DNA of 64,000 nucleotides from assembly GCF_009727055.1 (NCBI RefSeq), contig NC_052353.1, positions 63,393,300-63,457,299 of the forward strand. The letters are read 5' to 3'. The notes under the pieces were generated by a model, which saw only the letters and a list, made by a program, of their open reading frames with translations, searched no databases and was not told where the DNA came from. The DNA comes from Benincasa hispida (Eukaryota; Streptophyta; Magnoliopsida; Cucurbitales; Cucurbitaceae). A program made the position numbers and the translations under genes. Positions 21,274-31,197 of this stretch are shown piece after piece. How positions within the stretch are numbered: position 1 is the stretch's first letter; every line of letters starts with the position of its first letter.

Positions 21274-22127
21274 TGATAACTTGTAGAAATACAAGTTATT
21301 TTTGCACTTAAGTTGGAACAACTAAGGTTTTTAATGATAAATTCTCCTCATTTTTAGAAGGAACACATGGAATTACTCAAACATTAGCAAACTCATGCAA
21401 AAGAAGTTTTATTACTAAATACTGCGGCATTAATGCATTGTATTGCAGGATTTCAACAAGAAGCTAACGCATGAGTAAGAAGTGTCGCAGGCAAAAGTTC
21501 TAACACATGGGCCATGTGTCGGAGGGAATTCAATGCAGAGAAGATTCATTGATGCAGGCTGTTTGTGTCAGATCACCACTTGCAAGTATGGGCACCTGCA
21601 GCAGGCGGTGTCTGAAAAGCTTCTGAGTGTCAGGCAGCTAACCAGAGCATAGACTTTATTGCTGCCCATCACCAAGCTGGAGATGACCAGCGCCTATAAA
21701 TAGATGAAGTCCCTCCAGAGTTCAACACATAATACATATAAATTTCAAGATTCTCACCCTCACAATTAATGTAGTCATAGTTTAGATCTTTAGAAGCTGT
21801 GCTGTGGTGCTAAGATGATCAGAAGGGTTGAGAACCACCATCAACGCCGGTCAAGGAGCGAAGGAAGCCAATCTTGAGCCAAAGAGATACAAGAGATTGT
21901 ACTCTGTGGCTTGACTCAGTTCCTTTCATCTCATTTATCGCTTTCATTTCATCTGATTAAATATTGCTTTTGTAAAGACAATCTGCTTCTTTATAAATTC
22001 ATATATTTGATCCATCATACTTTTCCATTGTTTATTTCTTGTTTATGTTGAATGCATCTATACTTTATGCAAAACTTCATTTCAAACGCTTAAGCCATCT
22101 TTAACTTAGACTATTCGAGAGTCTAGG
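21274..22127 (+). repeat. A1 3' LTR, truncated
   Basis: Starts TGATAAC with the terminal hairpin (21276-21299). At about 22108-22122 it matches text at 27-41 of the 5' LTR, then breaks at 22127 where minus-strand RNase H sequence begins. The last ~640 bp of the LTR are missing. Confidence 0.85.
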
Positions 22128-22700
22128 CTTTGCGTCCTTCTTATCCATCAAGAACTTGATGGCGAGATGGTCTGTCTATATGGTTGCCGATGTATCAACT
22201 AGATAAGCTCGAAATTTTTCAATGGCAAATACCACTACTAACATTTCCTTCTCTATAGTTTTATAGTGTTCTTGAGACTCATTAAGCGTTTTGGACGCAT
22301 AGAAAATAAGATGTATAAGGTTTCCCCTCTTCTGACCCAACATCACCCCAACTGCCACATTGCTGGCATATCACATTAAGATGAAAGGTTGTGTCCAATC
22401 AGGAGCTATCAATATTGGTGCTATTATTAATGTATACCTTAGAGTTTCAAACACATGTTGGCAACTTTCATCCAATATATAGGGTCTGTTCAATTTTAAC
22501 AATGCGTTCAGTGGTCGTGCAATCTGGAAAAATCCTTTAACAAATCTTCAGTAAGAACCTGTATGGCCTAGAAAGCTTATTAGGGCTTTGGCATTTTCAG
22601 GTGTGAGCAACTTTGAGGTCACATCTATCTTCTTCATCAACTTCCAACCCTAACTTAGAAACCATGTGTCCAAGCACAATAACTTTTATTACCATGAAAT
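22128..22700 (-). pseudogene. pol: Element B RNase H and RT C-terminus
   Basis: Minus-strand frame with VGVMLGQKRGNLIHLIFYASKTLNESQEHYKTIEKEMLVVVFAIEKFRAYLVD, then TDHLAIKFLM and KKDAKP at the truncated end (22128). Upstream on the minus strand is the RT connection (IVLGHMVSKLGLEVD). The coding text stops at 22700 and resumes at 24879 on the other side of a copia LTR. Confidence 0.8.
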
Positions 22701-24873
22701 TGTTGGGATTGGTGTCCTAATTCTCCTAGAGTCTCGTTGTTTTGTAAAGATACACATTGTTCAATGAATAAAATAAGTGTTATTTAATTCTGGCATTTAC
22801 TCATATCCAATAAACAAAGCTCCTTGGTTATGTGATATAGAAGTGGATCATGCCTTAAGTGATAACCTAAATAGGTCTGTATTATAAGGATTAAGGTGGG
22901 ATAGCTAATATGGTGACACTACGGATATGACCCACTTTATAGAGGTTGTGTTGTAAACTACTATAGATGGTAGATCCTAACCATTCATATGGAGATGTGC
23001 GAGCGGGGGTGTCCTATATAAAGAGTTTGTATAAGACCTGGACCATAAGATGACTAGATTCTGTATATAATGCCATTAATACTAGAGACTTACATCTCAC
23101 CTAAACGACCATAGGTGACACGACCTCAATCCTGAGTGTTTTGGGAACTTCTGCCTTTGAGAGCGGTCCTTTGATTAGTATGAGTGAGAGTTGCCAGATT
23201 GCCAACTCAACATGGCTACCTTTTTGGGGACTTGTCTGATCGGGAGCTGGGAACTCAATCTACAATATGGAATTCACTTCTTTCCCGAAGCAGGGATAAG
23301 TAAAGAGATTGCTCCCATAAGGGCTGATTCCGGGGCTTGAACATAGTGGCCACAACTTCTCTTTGGAAGAAAAGACTCAGTCATAGTAGGACTATGACTT
23401 ATGTTCATTAGAGGGATCAGTAGTACTTAAGGAGATAGATGTAACTACAGAAGTATAACGGTTATTGGCCCAGCAGTACTTACGAGCAGTCTGTAAAGGG
23501 TTGTTGCACTACTCATTGGTTAAGATGGACACATAATATATCTGTGGTAAGGAGAGTTCAACTGTTGGTCTTTAGTGGAGTGCCTGGCAGTTAACGGATG
23601 GTGGATCCCGTGACTAAAGAGTTTAGTCAGTTATTCACGTATCGTTGGAGCTTCGAATTATAGGTCTATAAGGTTTCCTTGGTAGCTCAATGGATTCAGT
23701 TGAGGATCAGTTCTTGGTGTTGATTTGAAATGTTCAAATTGACAAGAGGTATTTTGATTATATATGATATAATCAGTATGATGTATAAGATACATCTAGT
23801 GGAGGATTGATGTAAATGAGATTTACATTAAATACCATGGAATAGAAAAAGAATTATGGTTTATATGTTTCATGAGATGAAATATTAAAACTATAGTTTA
23901 TAAATATAGTATGATAAGTTGGTTATCATTTATATTTATAATAATATTAATTATTGGATAATTAATTCTTTTTCTTTTACCTAACCATATGAGTGGGTGG
24001 TTATTGGAGTCATGGTAACCATGAGTTTAAAAGAAAAATGGTTTTCCTATTTTGAAAAAGTTTTTCAAAACGATTGAAAATGATTTTGAGTTTTCTCTCT
24101 CGGTAAAAAAGAAACTCACGTAGTCGTCAAGTAAATTCGGATTTACTAAACGACGGCTGGGCAAGCTAACGATCATGCAGTATTTACTAAACGATCACAT
24201 AGTTTTGCTAGATGATCATTGGCCAAGGTAAACGATCGTGTAGAGTCTGTAGGCGACAAACTGAGCTAAATGATCGCATAGCTTTTGCTAGAACGATCGC
24301 TTAGCTTTTTCTAAACGATTGGGCATCGACCTATACGATAGGTTCTCTGACATCTCCCACTTGCACAGTCATGTATGCGATCGGTGTTTCCTCATTCGTC
24401 TGCCTCATACCAAGTCCGAACAAAGCCTGTCCTCTAGATTCTCACACCAAGAATACCATGGTAGCCTTGTTGGTGGTGTCAAATTTAACTCGACACTGTC
24501 GAGGTTTTCTGGAGGCCGTTCGTGTGCTGTGGAGGCCATGCTGTTGTTGAGGAGTTCGTAACCGAGGCGATCATTGAGGATGAGCGCCGAAGTGTTCGTG
24601 CTATGTTCGCTGCGGTGTTGCGGTCGTGTAGATCGAGCGTTCGTGGTTACTGTTGTTCGAGTGATCAGAGTGCGCAACGGAGCGTGGAGACGCTTCTGCC
24701 ATTGTACGTAGAGTTTTCCCTTTATGCATTTGAGTTTTTCATGCTATAATTTTTGTATGAATAGTGTAACCATTTGTTTGAAGTCGACTGTAAATGATTT
24801 GTTCATTCATTATCGTGATTTGGAATTATCTTTCTTTCGCTGCTCATGGAAATCTTGCTTTCAATTTCCTTCA
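22701..24873 (+). repeat. Copia-type solo LTR with target duplication
   Basis: Starts TGTTGGGATTGGTGTCC, a common copia LTR start, and ends TTCA. The flanks are GAAAT (22696-22700) and CAAAT (24874-24878), a 5-bp duplication with one change. Removing it rejoins the minus-strand RT frame (CHF then MV). No copia coding region is present, so it is a solo LTR left by LTR-LTR recombination. A cluster of AAACGATC-like repeats lies at 24140-24330. Confidence 0.85.
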
Positions 24874-24878
24874 CAAAT

Positions 24879-25790
24879 GACATTTTCCCCAATAAAGTAC
24901 AAAGTTAGTTTCCTCGCATCTAGCAAGGATGGCTTCAAGGTTGTTGAGGCAGCTTGGGTGAGAATCTCCAAAGACTAAAAAGTCATCCATGAATACTTCA
25001 ACAGATTGTTATAAAAAATCAGAAAAGATAGCTCTACATCTTTGAAATGTCCATGGTGCATTGCATAGTCCAAAGAGCATACATCAGAACGCAAACGTTC
25101 CAAAGGGACAAGTGAATGTTATTTTCTCTTCATCTTCTGGGATGATTAGGATCTGATTGTAGCCAGAATATCCTTCCAAAATGTAGTAGAATTCCTTCCC
25201 AACCAACCAGTCAAGCATTTGATCGATAAAGGGGAGTAGAAAATGGTCTTTCTTAGTCAATTCAATCAACTTTCAATAGTCTATGCAGATGCGCCATCTA
25301 TAACAATTCTAGATGGAAATAAGTCATTGTTGCTATTGATTACCACGATTGTTTCGCGTTTCTTTGGGGCACATTGCACTAGACTGACCTAGCTGCTATA
25401 AAAAATGGGGTAGATAACCCCTACGTCAAGCCATTTGATAATCTCTTTCTTCACTATATTATTCATAATAGGATTGAGCATGTATTGAGGCTTAATTGAT
25501 CCCCTTTTTCCTTCTTCCAATCTGATCTTGTGCATACAATAAGATGGGTTAATCCCTCTAATATCAGCCAGCGTCCACCCTATCGCACGTGTATGCTTCT
25601 TGAGTATTTGCAATAGAAGTTGCTCATTAGTATGAGAAAGTTCAGCTGAAATTTACCTAGTAAAGTGTTGTTATTGCCAAGGAAAGCATATTTAAGATGA
25701 TCCAGAAAAGGTTTCAGCTTAAATGTTGGTGGCTCCTCTAGAGATGGGAGTATTGGTTTTGACTACCACTCATTCAGACATAGCGGCTCA
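24879..25790 (-). pseudogene. pol: Element B reverse transcriptase
   Basis: The minus strand reads WTLADIRGINPSYCMHKI, VKKEIIKWLDVGVIYPIF, FPL(L)PFIDQMLDWLVGKEF, GYSGYNQI, TFTCPFGTFAF and VEVFMDDFLVFGDSH. FMDD, the catalytic site, is still readable. Frameshifts and stops break it, and the copia LTR splits it at CHF/MV. The upstream end (25740-25790) has HPSLEEPP-like linker text where the plastid insert begins. Confidence 0.82.
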
Positions 25791-26003
25791 ACAAAGCTCA
25801 TGGAGGTGTATCCGTATTTGGAGGAGTAGGTGAACGTACTCGTGAAGGAAATGATCTTTACATGGAAATGAAAGAATCCGGAGTAATTAATGAAGAAAAG
25901 ATTGTAGAACCAAAAGTGGCTCTAGTCTAAGGTCAGATGAATGAATCACCGGGAGCTCATATGAAAGTTGGTTTAACTGCCCTAACTATAACGAAAGAAT
26001 ACT
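25791..26003 (+). pseudogene. atpB: Plastid atpB fragment
   Basis: Translates to [60 protein letters not shown]. This is the central part of the ATP synthase CF1 beta subunit, just past the P-loop domain. It carries a TAA in place of the Tyr before GQMNE and ends abruptly at 26003. Confidence 0.9.
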
Positions 26004-26096
26004 TCCATCTCCAAGTTTAACTCAGACTTAGCTCGCTTCTTTTTAGGTATAAAGCAGTGTCAAACCAAAATACCCAACAAGCATTAGCTCTCCCTA
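26004..26096 (-). other. Plastid rrn16-trnI spacer start
   Basis: On the minus strand this follows the 16S rRNA 3' end with GGGAGAGCTAATGCTTG, TTGGGTATTTTGGTTTGACA and AGAAGCGAGCTAAGTCTGAG, the conserved spacer of land-plant plastids as I remember it. Confidence 0.75.
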
Positions 26097-26276
26097 GAAA
26101 AGAGGTGATCCAGCCGCACCTTCTAGTACAACTACCTTGTTATGACTTCACTCCAGTCACTAGCCCTACCTTCGGCATCCCCCTCCTTGCGGTTAAGGTA
26201 ACGACTTCGGGCATGGCCAGCTCCCATAGTGTGACGGACGGTGTGTACAAGGCTCGGGAATGAATTCACCGCCATA
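26097..26276 (-). rRNA. rrn16: Plastid 16S rRNA 3' end fragment
   Basis: The plus strand reads GAGGTGATCCAGCCGCACC at 26103-26121, the complement of the 16S 3' end including the anti-Shine-Dalgarno. TTATGACTTCACTCCAGTCA and GGTTAAGGTAACGACTTCGG follow. About 180 of ~1490 bases, with scattered substitutions (GGACGGTGTG for GGGCGGTGTG). It cannot act as an rRNA gene. Confidence 0.92.
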
Positions 26277-26279
26277 TGA

Positions 26280-26342
26280 CTACCGATGATAAGCCGGAGG
26301 AAGGTGAGGATGACGTCAAGTCATCATGCCCCTTATGCAATG
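26280..26342 (+). rRNA. rrn16: Plastid 16S rRNA internal fragment, opposite orientation
   Basis: GATAAGCCGGAGGAAGGTG and GATGACGTCAAGTCATCATG are the conserved region around 16S position 1180-1200, here on the plus strand, next to the minus-strand 3' end fragment. In an intact gene this segment lies some 160-200 bases from that fragment and in the same orientation. Confidence 0.9.
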
Positions 26343-26344
26343 AG

Positions 26345-27046
26345 CTACTTTAGCAGCTTGGCCAGTTACTCGAGATTCCCGATTATTCCATTTTCTAATG
26401 TTAGCAATGTATAGCGGTCAAATAGGATCATTTTCTGCTCGAGACCTCTTACTAGTTTTTATCACGTGGGAGTTAGAATTAATTCCCGTTTATCTACTTC
26501 TATCGATGTGGGGTGGAAAGAAACAGTTGTATTCAGCTACAAAGTTTATTTTGTATACTGCGGAAGGTTCCATTTTTTTATTAATGGGAGTTCTGGGTAT
26601 CGGTTTATATGGTTCTAATGAACCAACTTTAAATTTTGAAACATCAGCTAATCAATTGTATCTATAGCACTTGAAATACTATTCTATCGGATTTCTTATT
26701 GCTTTTGCTGTCAAATCACCGATTCTACCCTTACATACATGGTTACCAGATACCCACGGAGAAGCACATTGCAGTACTTGTATGCTTCTAGCCGGAATCT
26801 TATTAAAAATAGGAGCATATGGATTGGTTCGGATCAATATGGAATTATTACTCCACGCCCATTCATCTTTTCACTCTAGTTGATAATAGTAGGCATAACT
26901 CAAATAATCTATGCAGCTTCAACATCTTCAGGTCAATGCAATTTAAAAAAAAGAATAGCTTATTCCTCCGTCTCTCATATGGGTTTCATAATTATAGGCA
27001 TTGGTTCTATAAGCAATACGGGACTGAATGGAGCTATTTTACAAAT
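26345..27046 (+). pseudogene. ndhD: Plastid ndhD fragment
   Basis: Encodes part of subunit NdhD (ND4-type, membrane arm) of the plastid NDH complex: [110 protein letters not shown]. The TAG at 26666 and a frameshift near 26880 break it, and both ends are truncated. About 230 of ~500 residues. Confidence 0.93.
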
Positions 27047-27430
27047 AAAAAAAAAGGAAGAGTGGTTATTGAATCATTTACTGCTCTGGGTCTGCTACAT
27101 CCTCTATTTTCTATTCCTTCGCTGGAAGGTCAAAATGAATTCCATTGTGGAGTCGTATACACTGCATAAAGGATGCCTGTACGGTTGTTAATCCTATCTT
27201 TTTTTTATTATCTTTGACTCATCATGATCATGATGTGAGATAGAGAAAACCATTTATTAAATCATCAGGGTAATGATGCATCAACCTTCTAGTTCTTTTT
27301 ATGAGGCACAAACGGGAGAATTTCTCCGGGAAGCGGAAGAACTACTGAAGCTGCGCGAAACCATCACAAGGGTTTATGTACAAAGAACAGGCAAAACCTT
27401 ATGGGTTGTATCCGAAGACATGAAAAGGGA
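27047..27430 (+). pseudogene. clpP: Plastid clpP intron 2 and exon 3
   Basis: From 27269 the frame reads [19 protein letters not shown] and [20 protein letters not shown] then [16 protein letters not shown], the last exon of the plastid Clp protease subunit. The conserved end of the protein is missing. The ~220 bp before it include a group II intron 3'-end-like segment (GATGCCTGTACGG and a hairpin around ATCATGATCATGAT), consistent with clpP intron 2. The exact left boundary is unsure. Confidence 0.85.
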
Positions 27431-27562
27431 TGTACCGAAAAATACAACATTTTTGTTACCCGACCAACCATCAGGAGAAGCAAATACAACGAGCACACTA
27501 ATCAGTAAGATTGATGAAGTAACGATTAATGCAAAAACAGCCAATTGGAAAGCAATAGTCAT
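27428..27562 (-). pseudogene. psbZ: Plastid psbZ fragment
   Basis: The minus strand starts at ATG 27562 and reads [46 protein letters not shown], then runs into clpP. PsbZ is a 62-residue photosystem II core subunit with two membrane helices; the second helix is missing here. It is joined head-on to clpP through a few shared bases (GATGTACC). Confidence 0.92.
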
Positions 27563-27868
27563 GTTTCTAATCCTCCAATCTACCAACAAAATATACCATT
27601 TGATCTCTTTACCAGCCAGCCAAAATTTTGAGAAAATGTATCAAGTAGGGATTTTACCATAAATCCATTGATTCTATATTACTTCTTACTTTTTTAATAC
27701 TTTAGCATGCATGGAATTGAGGGTAGTCTTTTTTTTACTTCACAAAAAGGGGTATACTGGATCATATATATCTATATACATATAGATAGACTTATAGATT
27801 CATGCCTGATATTTGTCTATAGTATAGACAGTAATGGTAGCAACTTATATGTCAATGTTCATGTTTCA
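27563..27868. other. Unassigned part of the plastid mosaic
   Basis: AT-rich, no protein recognised. The first ~140 bp are probably the psbZ upstream region on the minus strand. The rest (27707-27868), with a poly-T and 'tatatatctatatacatata', looks like plastid intergenic DNA, but I cannot name it. Confidence 0.4.
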
Positions 27869-28149
27869 GTTTATGCTCTTACCTATTATCTGGATATATC
27901 AAGAAAGATGTACGGTCTAATGAGGCTACTACGAAATATTTACTCATGGGTGGGGCAAGTTCTTCTATTCTGGTTTATGGTTTCTCTTGGCTATATGGTT
28001 CATCAGGGGGAGAGATCGAGCTTCAAGAAATAGTAAATGGTCTTCTCAATACACAAATGTATAACTCCCCAAGAATTTCAATTGTGCTTATATTCATCAT
28101 TGTAGGAATTGGGTTCAAGCTTTCCCTAGCCCCTTCTCATCAATGGACT
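27869..28149 (+). pseudogene. ndhB: Plastid ndhB exon 1 fragment
   Basis: Translates to [60 protein letters not shown] and [16 protein letters not shown]. This is the central part of NdhB (ND2-type subunit of the plastid NDH complex). A one-base frame change near 27945 splits it. It stops at QWTP where element B text resumes. Confidence 0.92.
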
Positions 28150-28630
28150 CCTTTCTTCATGCTTTCTCCCAATGCATGGACCTCACAGCCTTGGTCCATT
28201 TCTTGGTTCTCTTCCTTAAGTAATTGGGTTGATTCAATGAGTTGACAAGATTCTGCATCATATGGGAACTTCAACGCGTTTAGAACATTCAATTTACTTC
28301 CTGATTATCCACATGTATAGTCAGTTCCCCTTTGTGCACATCAATCAAGACTTTGCTAGTAGCTAGAAATGGGCATCCAAGAATGATTAGAACGTCTCTA
28401 TTAGTTTCATAGTCTAAAATAATAAAGTCTACCGGAAAGATGAGCTTTTCAACTTTTACTAGCACATCTTCAATCTTTCCTTTAGGGTAAGTGATAGATC
28501 CGTCAGTGAGTTAAAGTGTAACCGTGGTATGCATGGCTTCACCAATCCCAAGCCTCTTGAAAATTGAGAAGGGCGTCAGGTCGATACTAGCTCCCAAATC
28601 ACATCGTCTGAATGCTGTAACTTTATGTAG
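28150..28630 (-). pseudogene. Element B protease region
   Basis: Minus strand: [67 protein letters not shown] and NVLNALKFPYD. DLGA is intact. A stop follows VTL. The region continues to GESMKK, next to the plastid insert. The N-terminal part is missing; a copia LTR begins at about 28635. Confidence 0.82.
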
Positions 28631-28634
28631 TATA

Positions 28635-30257
28635 AACATGATCAAGTTGACAGTATATAGCCTAAATGGTCTAATAAGTATATGGATGAAATTGGGTATC
28701 TCATCCTGGTAACACTATGGGATGCGGCTCACTCTGTAGTTGTTACAAGAAGTTGTAAGGTGCTACAAACAATGTGATCTACAAATCATTCATGTTGAGT
28801 CATGAGAGTGGGGACATCCTATGCAATGAGTTTGCATATAGACTGAACCACGAAAATAGTCACTTTTCTTTATAATGATCGTTTACTGTTAAAACTGACT
28901 ATTCCATTTATTATATAACCTAGGTTCACTCAATCTTAATCCCGAGCTAGCTATGAACTCCTGTTTGTTTGGGATTATCCTTTGATCTGCAAACGGTGAG
29001 AGTAGTCCAACAACACTGCTCAATAAACTTAATATTTTGGAGATAAAACCGGATGAATAGCTGGGGACATAACCTTACAAGATGGAATTCACACCTACCC
29101 TATTTAGGATTAGCAAATAGATTGTTCTCTTAAGTACTGACTCTAGGTCTTGAACAATCGGGGGCCCACCTTCTCATGATAGAGAAAGGATTTGATTCAT
29201 AAAGATTATGAATCAAAATTGTTCATTAGATGATCAGTAGGAACTTAAGAAACAAGATGTAGTCACAAGGGTAAAACGATATTTTTGACCTAGCTGTGAT
29301 TATGAACAACCTGTGAAGGATCTACTTATTGATTATGGTTATTAAGTGGACATAATATATCTACAGTGAGGGGAGTTCAACTATGGACTATAGTGGAGTG
29401 TCCCATTAGTTAACGAATGGGGGTTAGATCGGACTAATGAGTTTAACCAATTAATCTCGAATCATTGGAGCCTATGATCTGTAGATCCGCGAGGTCTCCC
29501 TACTTGCTCATAAATGGATAAGCTTTAGGGTAGCTTGAGAAATTAATTTGAAACTTTCAAATTAAACGGAACAAGAGAATAAACATTTAAATATGATTTA
29601 AATATATAAAGATGATTATTGTGAAAAAATTAATTTAATATTTAATATTAAATTAATTAATTTTTTAAATTAATTTAAGAAAATCAAAGTTTGAATTAAA
29701 ATGATTTCAAATCATTTTTTGTTTTAAAAAAGAAAATGGAAATTCGTTTGCATGGTTCACAAAATGGAAAAAAAAGTTTTCTCCATTACCATCATCTTTA
29801 TGCTCACACAAAATACATTATCTTCTCTACTTTGATTCTCCAAGCATGAGCTACAAGGCATGCAGTCCATCTCTTTGCATGTTCATCTATTATATATAAA
29901 GAAGAGTGGATTTGTTGGAGAAGAAGAGAAAACAGAATTTGAGAGAAATTTTCTGAAGAAGAAGTCTTCTTTAGTCGGGCTGCTATGAGTTTTCTAGTTT
30001 CTTCACATCTTCAAGCTGTTCTTGAGTCCCATAACCCTGCCTAAAGCTTCAAGAGCATAGTAGGAAGGCTTTGAGGTGGTTCATGTTGATATCAAGTGAA
30101 GACAACAGATGAACAAACGTTTTCTTGGAGAGTTCATCAAAGGTATATTATGAAAACCCACTTTTTGAGAAGAGCATGCTTTAGTTTTTGCCAAAATTAG
30201 TGAATTTGAATGCTTATGGATCCTTGATACTTCTGCTGCATGTTGTTTAACTCTTTC
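28635..30257 (+). repeat. Copia-type LTR, 5' end missing
   Basis: Collinear with the other copia LTRs (shared text such as 'gaccta', 'cagttaacgaatgg', 'tggagtgtc', 'gttcaactatgg') but lacks the first ~170 bp, including TGTTGGG. It ends in the region 'ctgctgcatgttgtttaactc' shared with the LTR at 37791-39535. No coding region seen. Confidence 0.7.
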
Positions 30258-30268
30258 ACTTTATATAA

Positions 30269-31197
30269 TGTGTATAAGCTTTTCCTGAATCAGATCTAAG
30301 TATAAATCTAACTTAGGTTCCTGGTAAGTCCAGAGTCAAACACAAGGATTTTATCACAAACTGACGCAATCTTGTGTTATTTCAGAAGCAGAAAGGGCTT
30401 ACATAAATGCGGTGGAGGTTTATTTACACTATTCCCAATGCATTCATACAAGAGGGTATAGGAGTTCAAGTGAAACAAAAGGATTTTTATAACAATCACA
30501 CTTAATTGCATGGAATGGAAACGGAAGTGAAATGAAAAGAAAGGGAAGAAGTTATACTGCAGAGATCAATCTCTTGTCCTCTTTGGCTTGATTCAATTGC
30601 GTGTGCAACCAACTTGGTGAAGAAATGATGAAGAATTCTCTCTCGAGCTTGGTCTTAATAACTCTCCTTGACAACGATGATAATGGTTCTTTTCCTCCTA
30701 TCTCCTTCTTGCAACGACATGGAAACTACGATCTAAGTTTTATGGTTTCTCTAAGAATTGTGTCATTCTTTCTTTGGCTGCAAGTCTTCTTATTTACAGG
30801 CATTTTCCTTACCAACTTGTGACAAGACAACATTAATTTCCATCTCCTGGTCAGCCGCTTGCCAGTTCAAATATTTTTCAGACGCTGATAGTCAGATGCC
30901 CATACTTGCAAGTAGTGATTTGACAAAAAAAGCGCAAGCCAATGTATCTTTTTTGCGTTGGACAACTTCGGACACATGCCCTTGCATTAGCTTGGCTTGC
31001 AACACCTAGTGAATTTTCTTGAAATTCTGTAATAAGATGCTTTAGTGAAGCAGTTTTAACAAAAAGTATGCTTTTGCAAGGTGATGTGTTTGAAGAATTC
31101 CATATATTTTCCCTTAAGATGAATGTGTTTTTATCATCAAGAATCCTAATTATTCCAACTCTTAAAAGATAATAACTTGTATTTCTAAAATTTATCA
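30269..31197 (-). repeat. Gypsy (Athila-type) LTR inserted in element B gag
   Basis: On the minus strand it begins TGATAAATTTTAG, a mutated terminal hairpin, directly after gag text (YVKFLKD). It holds the conserved LTR box in inverse orientation at 30317-30340. At ~930 bp it is shorter than its relatives (about 1.37-1.8 kb), so it is deleted internally. Flanking TATAT (31198-31202) has only a 4/5 match TATAA at 30264-30268. Confidence 0.7.

Larger units (their letters stand above)
1..22127 (+). mobile_element. Athila-type Ty3/gypsy element A1 (outer, truncated both ends)
   Basis: A1 reads in order: 5' LTR end (1-677), tRNA-Asp primer site, gag, protease, RT, RNase H, integrase, gap, 3' ORF, 3' UTR, polypurine tract and 3' LTR. 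The order of pol domains (RT before integrase) places it in Ty3/gypsy. The tRNA-Asp primer site, the DLGA protease motif and a 3' ORF point to the Athila branch. Its gag is split at 1384/11768 by element A2. Both LTRs share the text around 'tagactattcgagag' (5' LTR near 27-41, 3' LTR near 22108-22122), so they are a pair. The 3' LTR stops at 22127 against an unrelated minus-strand element. Confidence 0.85.
25791..28149. mobile_element. Mosaic nuclear plastid DNA insertion (NUPT)
   Basis: At least seven fragments from distant places in the plastid genome are joined end to end: atpB, rrn16 with its downstream spacer (minus), rrn16 internal (plus), ndhD, clpP intron 2 and exon 3, psbZ (minus), ndhB exon 1. 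Short stretches at 27563-27868 are unassigned. The flanking minus-strand gypsy text rejoins cleanly (GESMKK then EPLCLNEW) when the insert is removed, so it went into element B with little or no loss. Frameshifts and stops show it has been decaying in the nucleus. Confidence 0.9.

Noticed and set aside
24319..24749. Overlapping open frames within the copia LTR near 24.3-24.7 kb
   Set aside because: No protein family recognised, and both lie inside a solo LTR defined by its ends; the region is only somewhat richer in GC.
26057..26263. Plus-strand open frame in the plastid mosaic
   Set aside because: It reads the antisense of 16S rRNA.
26345..28149. ndhD, clpP, psbZ and ndhB as working genes
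   Set aside because: Every one is a fragment with missing ends, and most carry stops or frame changes; they lie in nuclear retrotransposon DNA.
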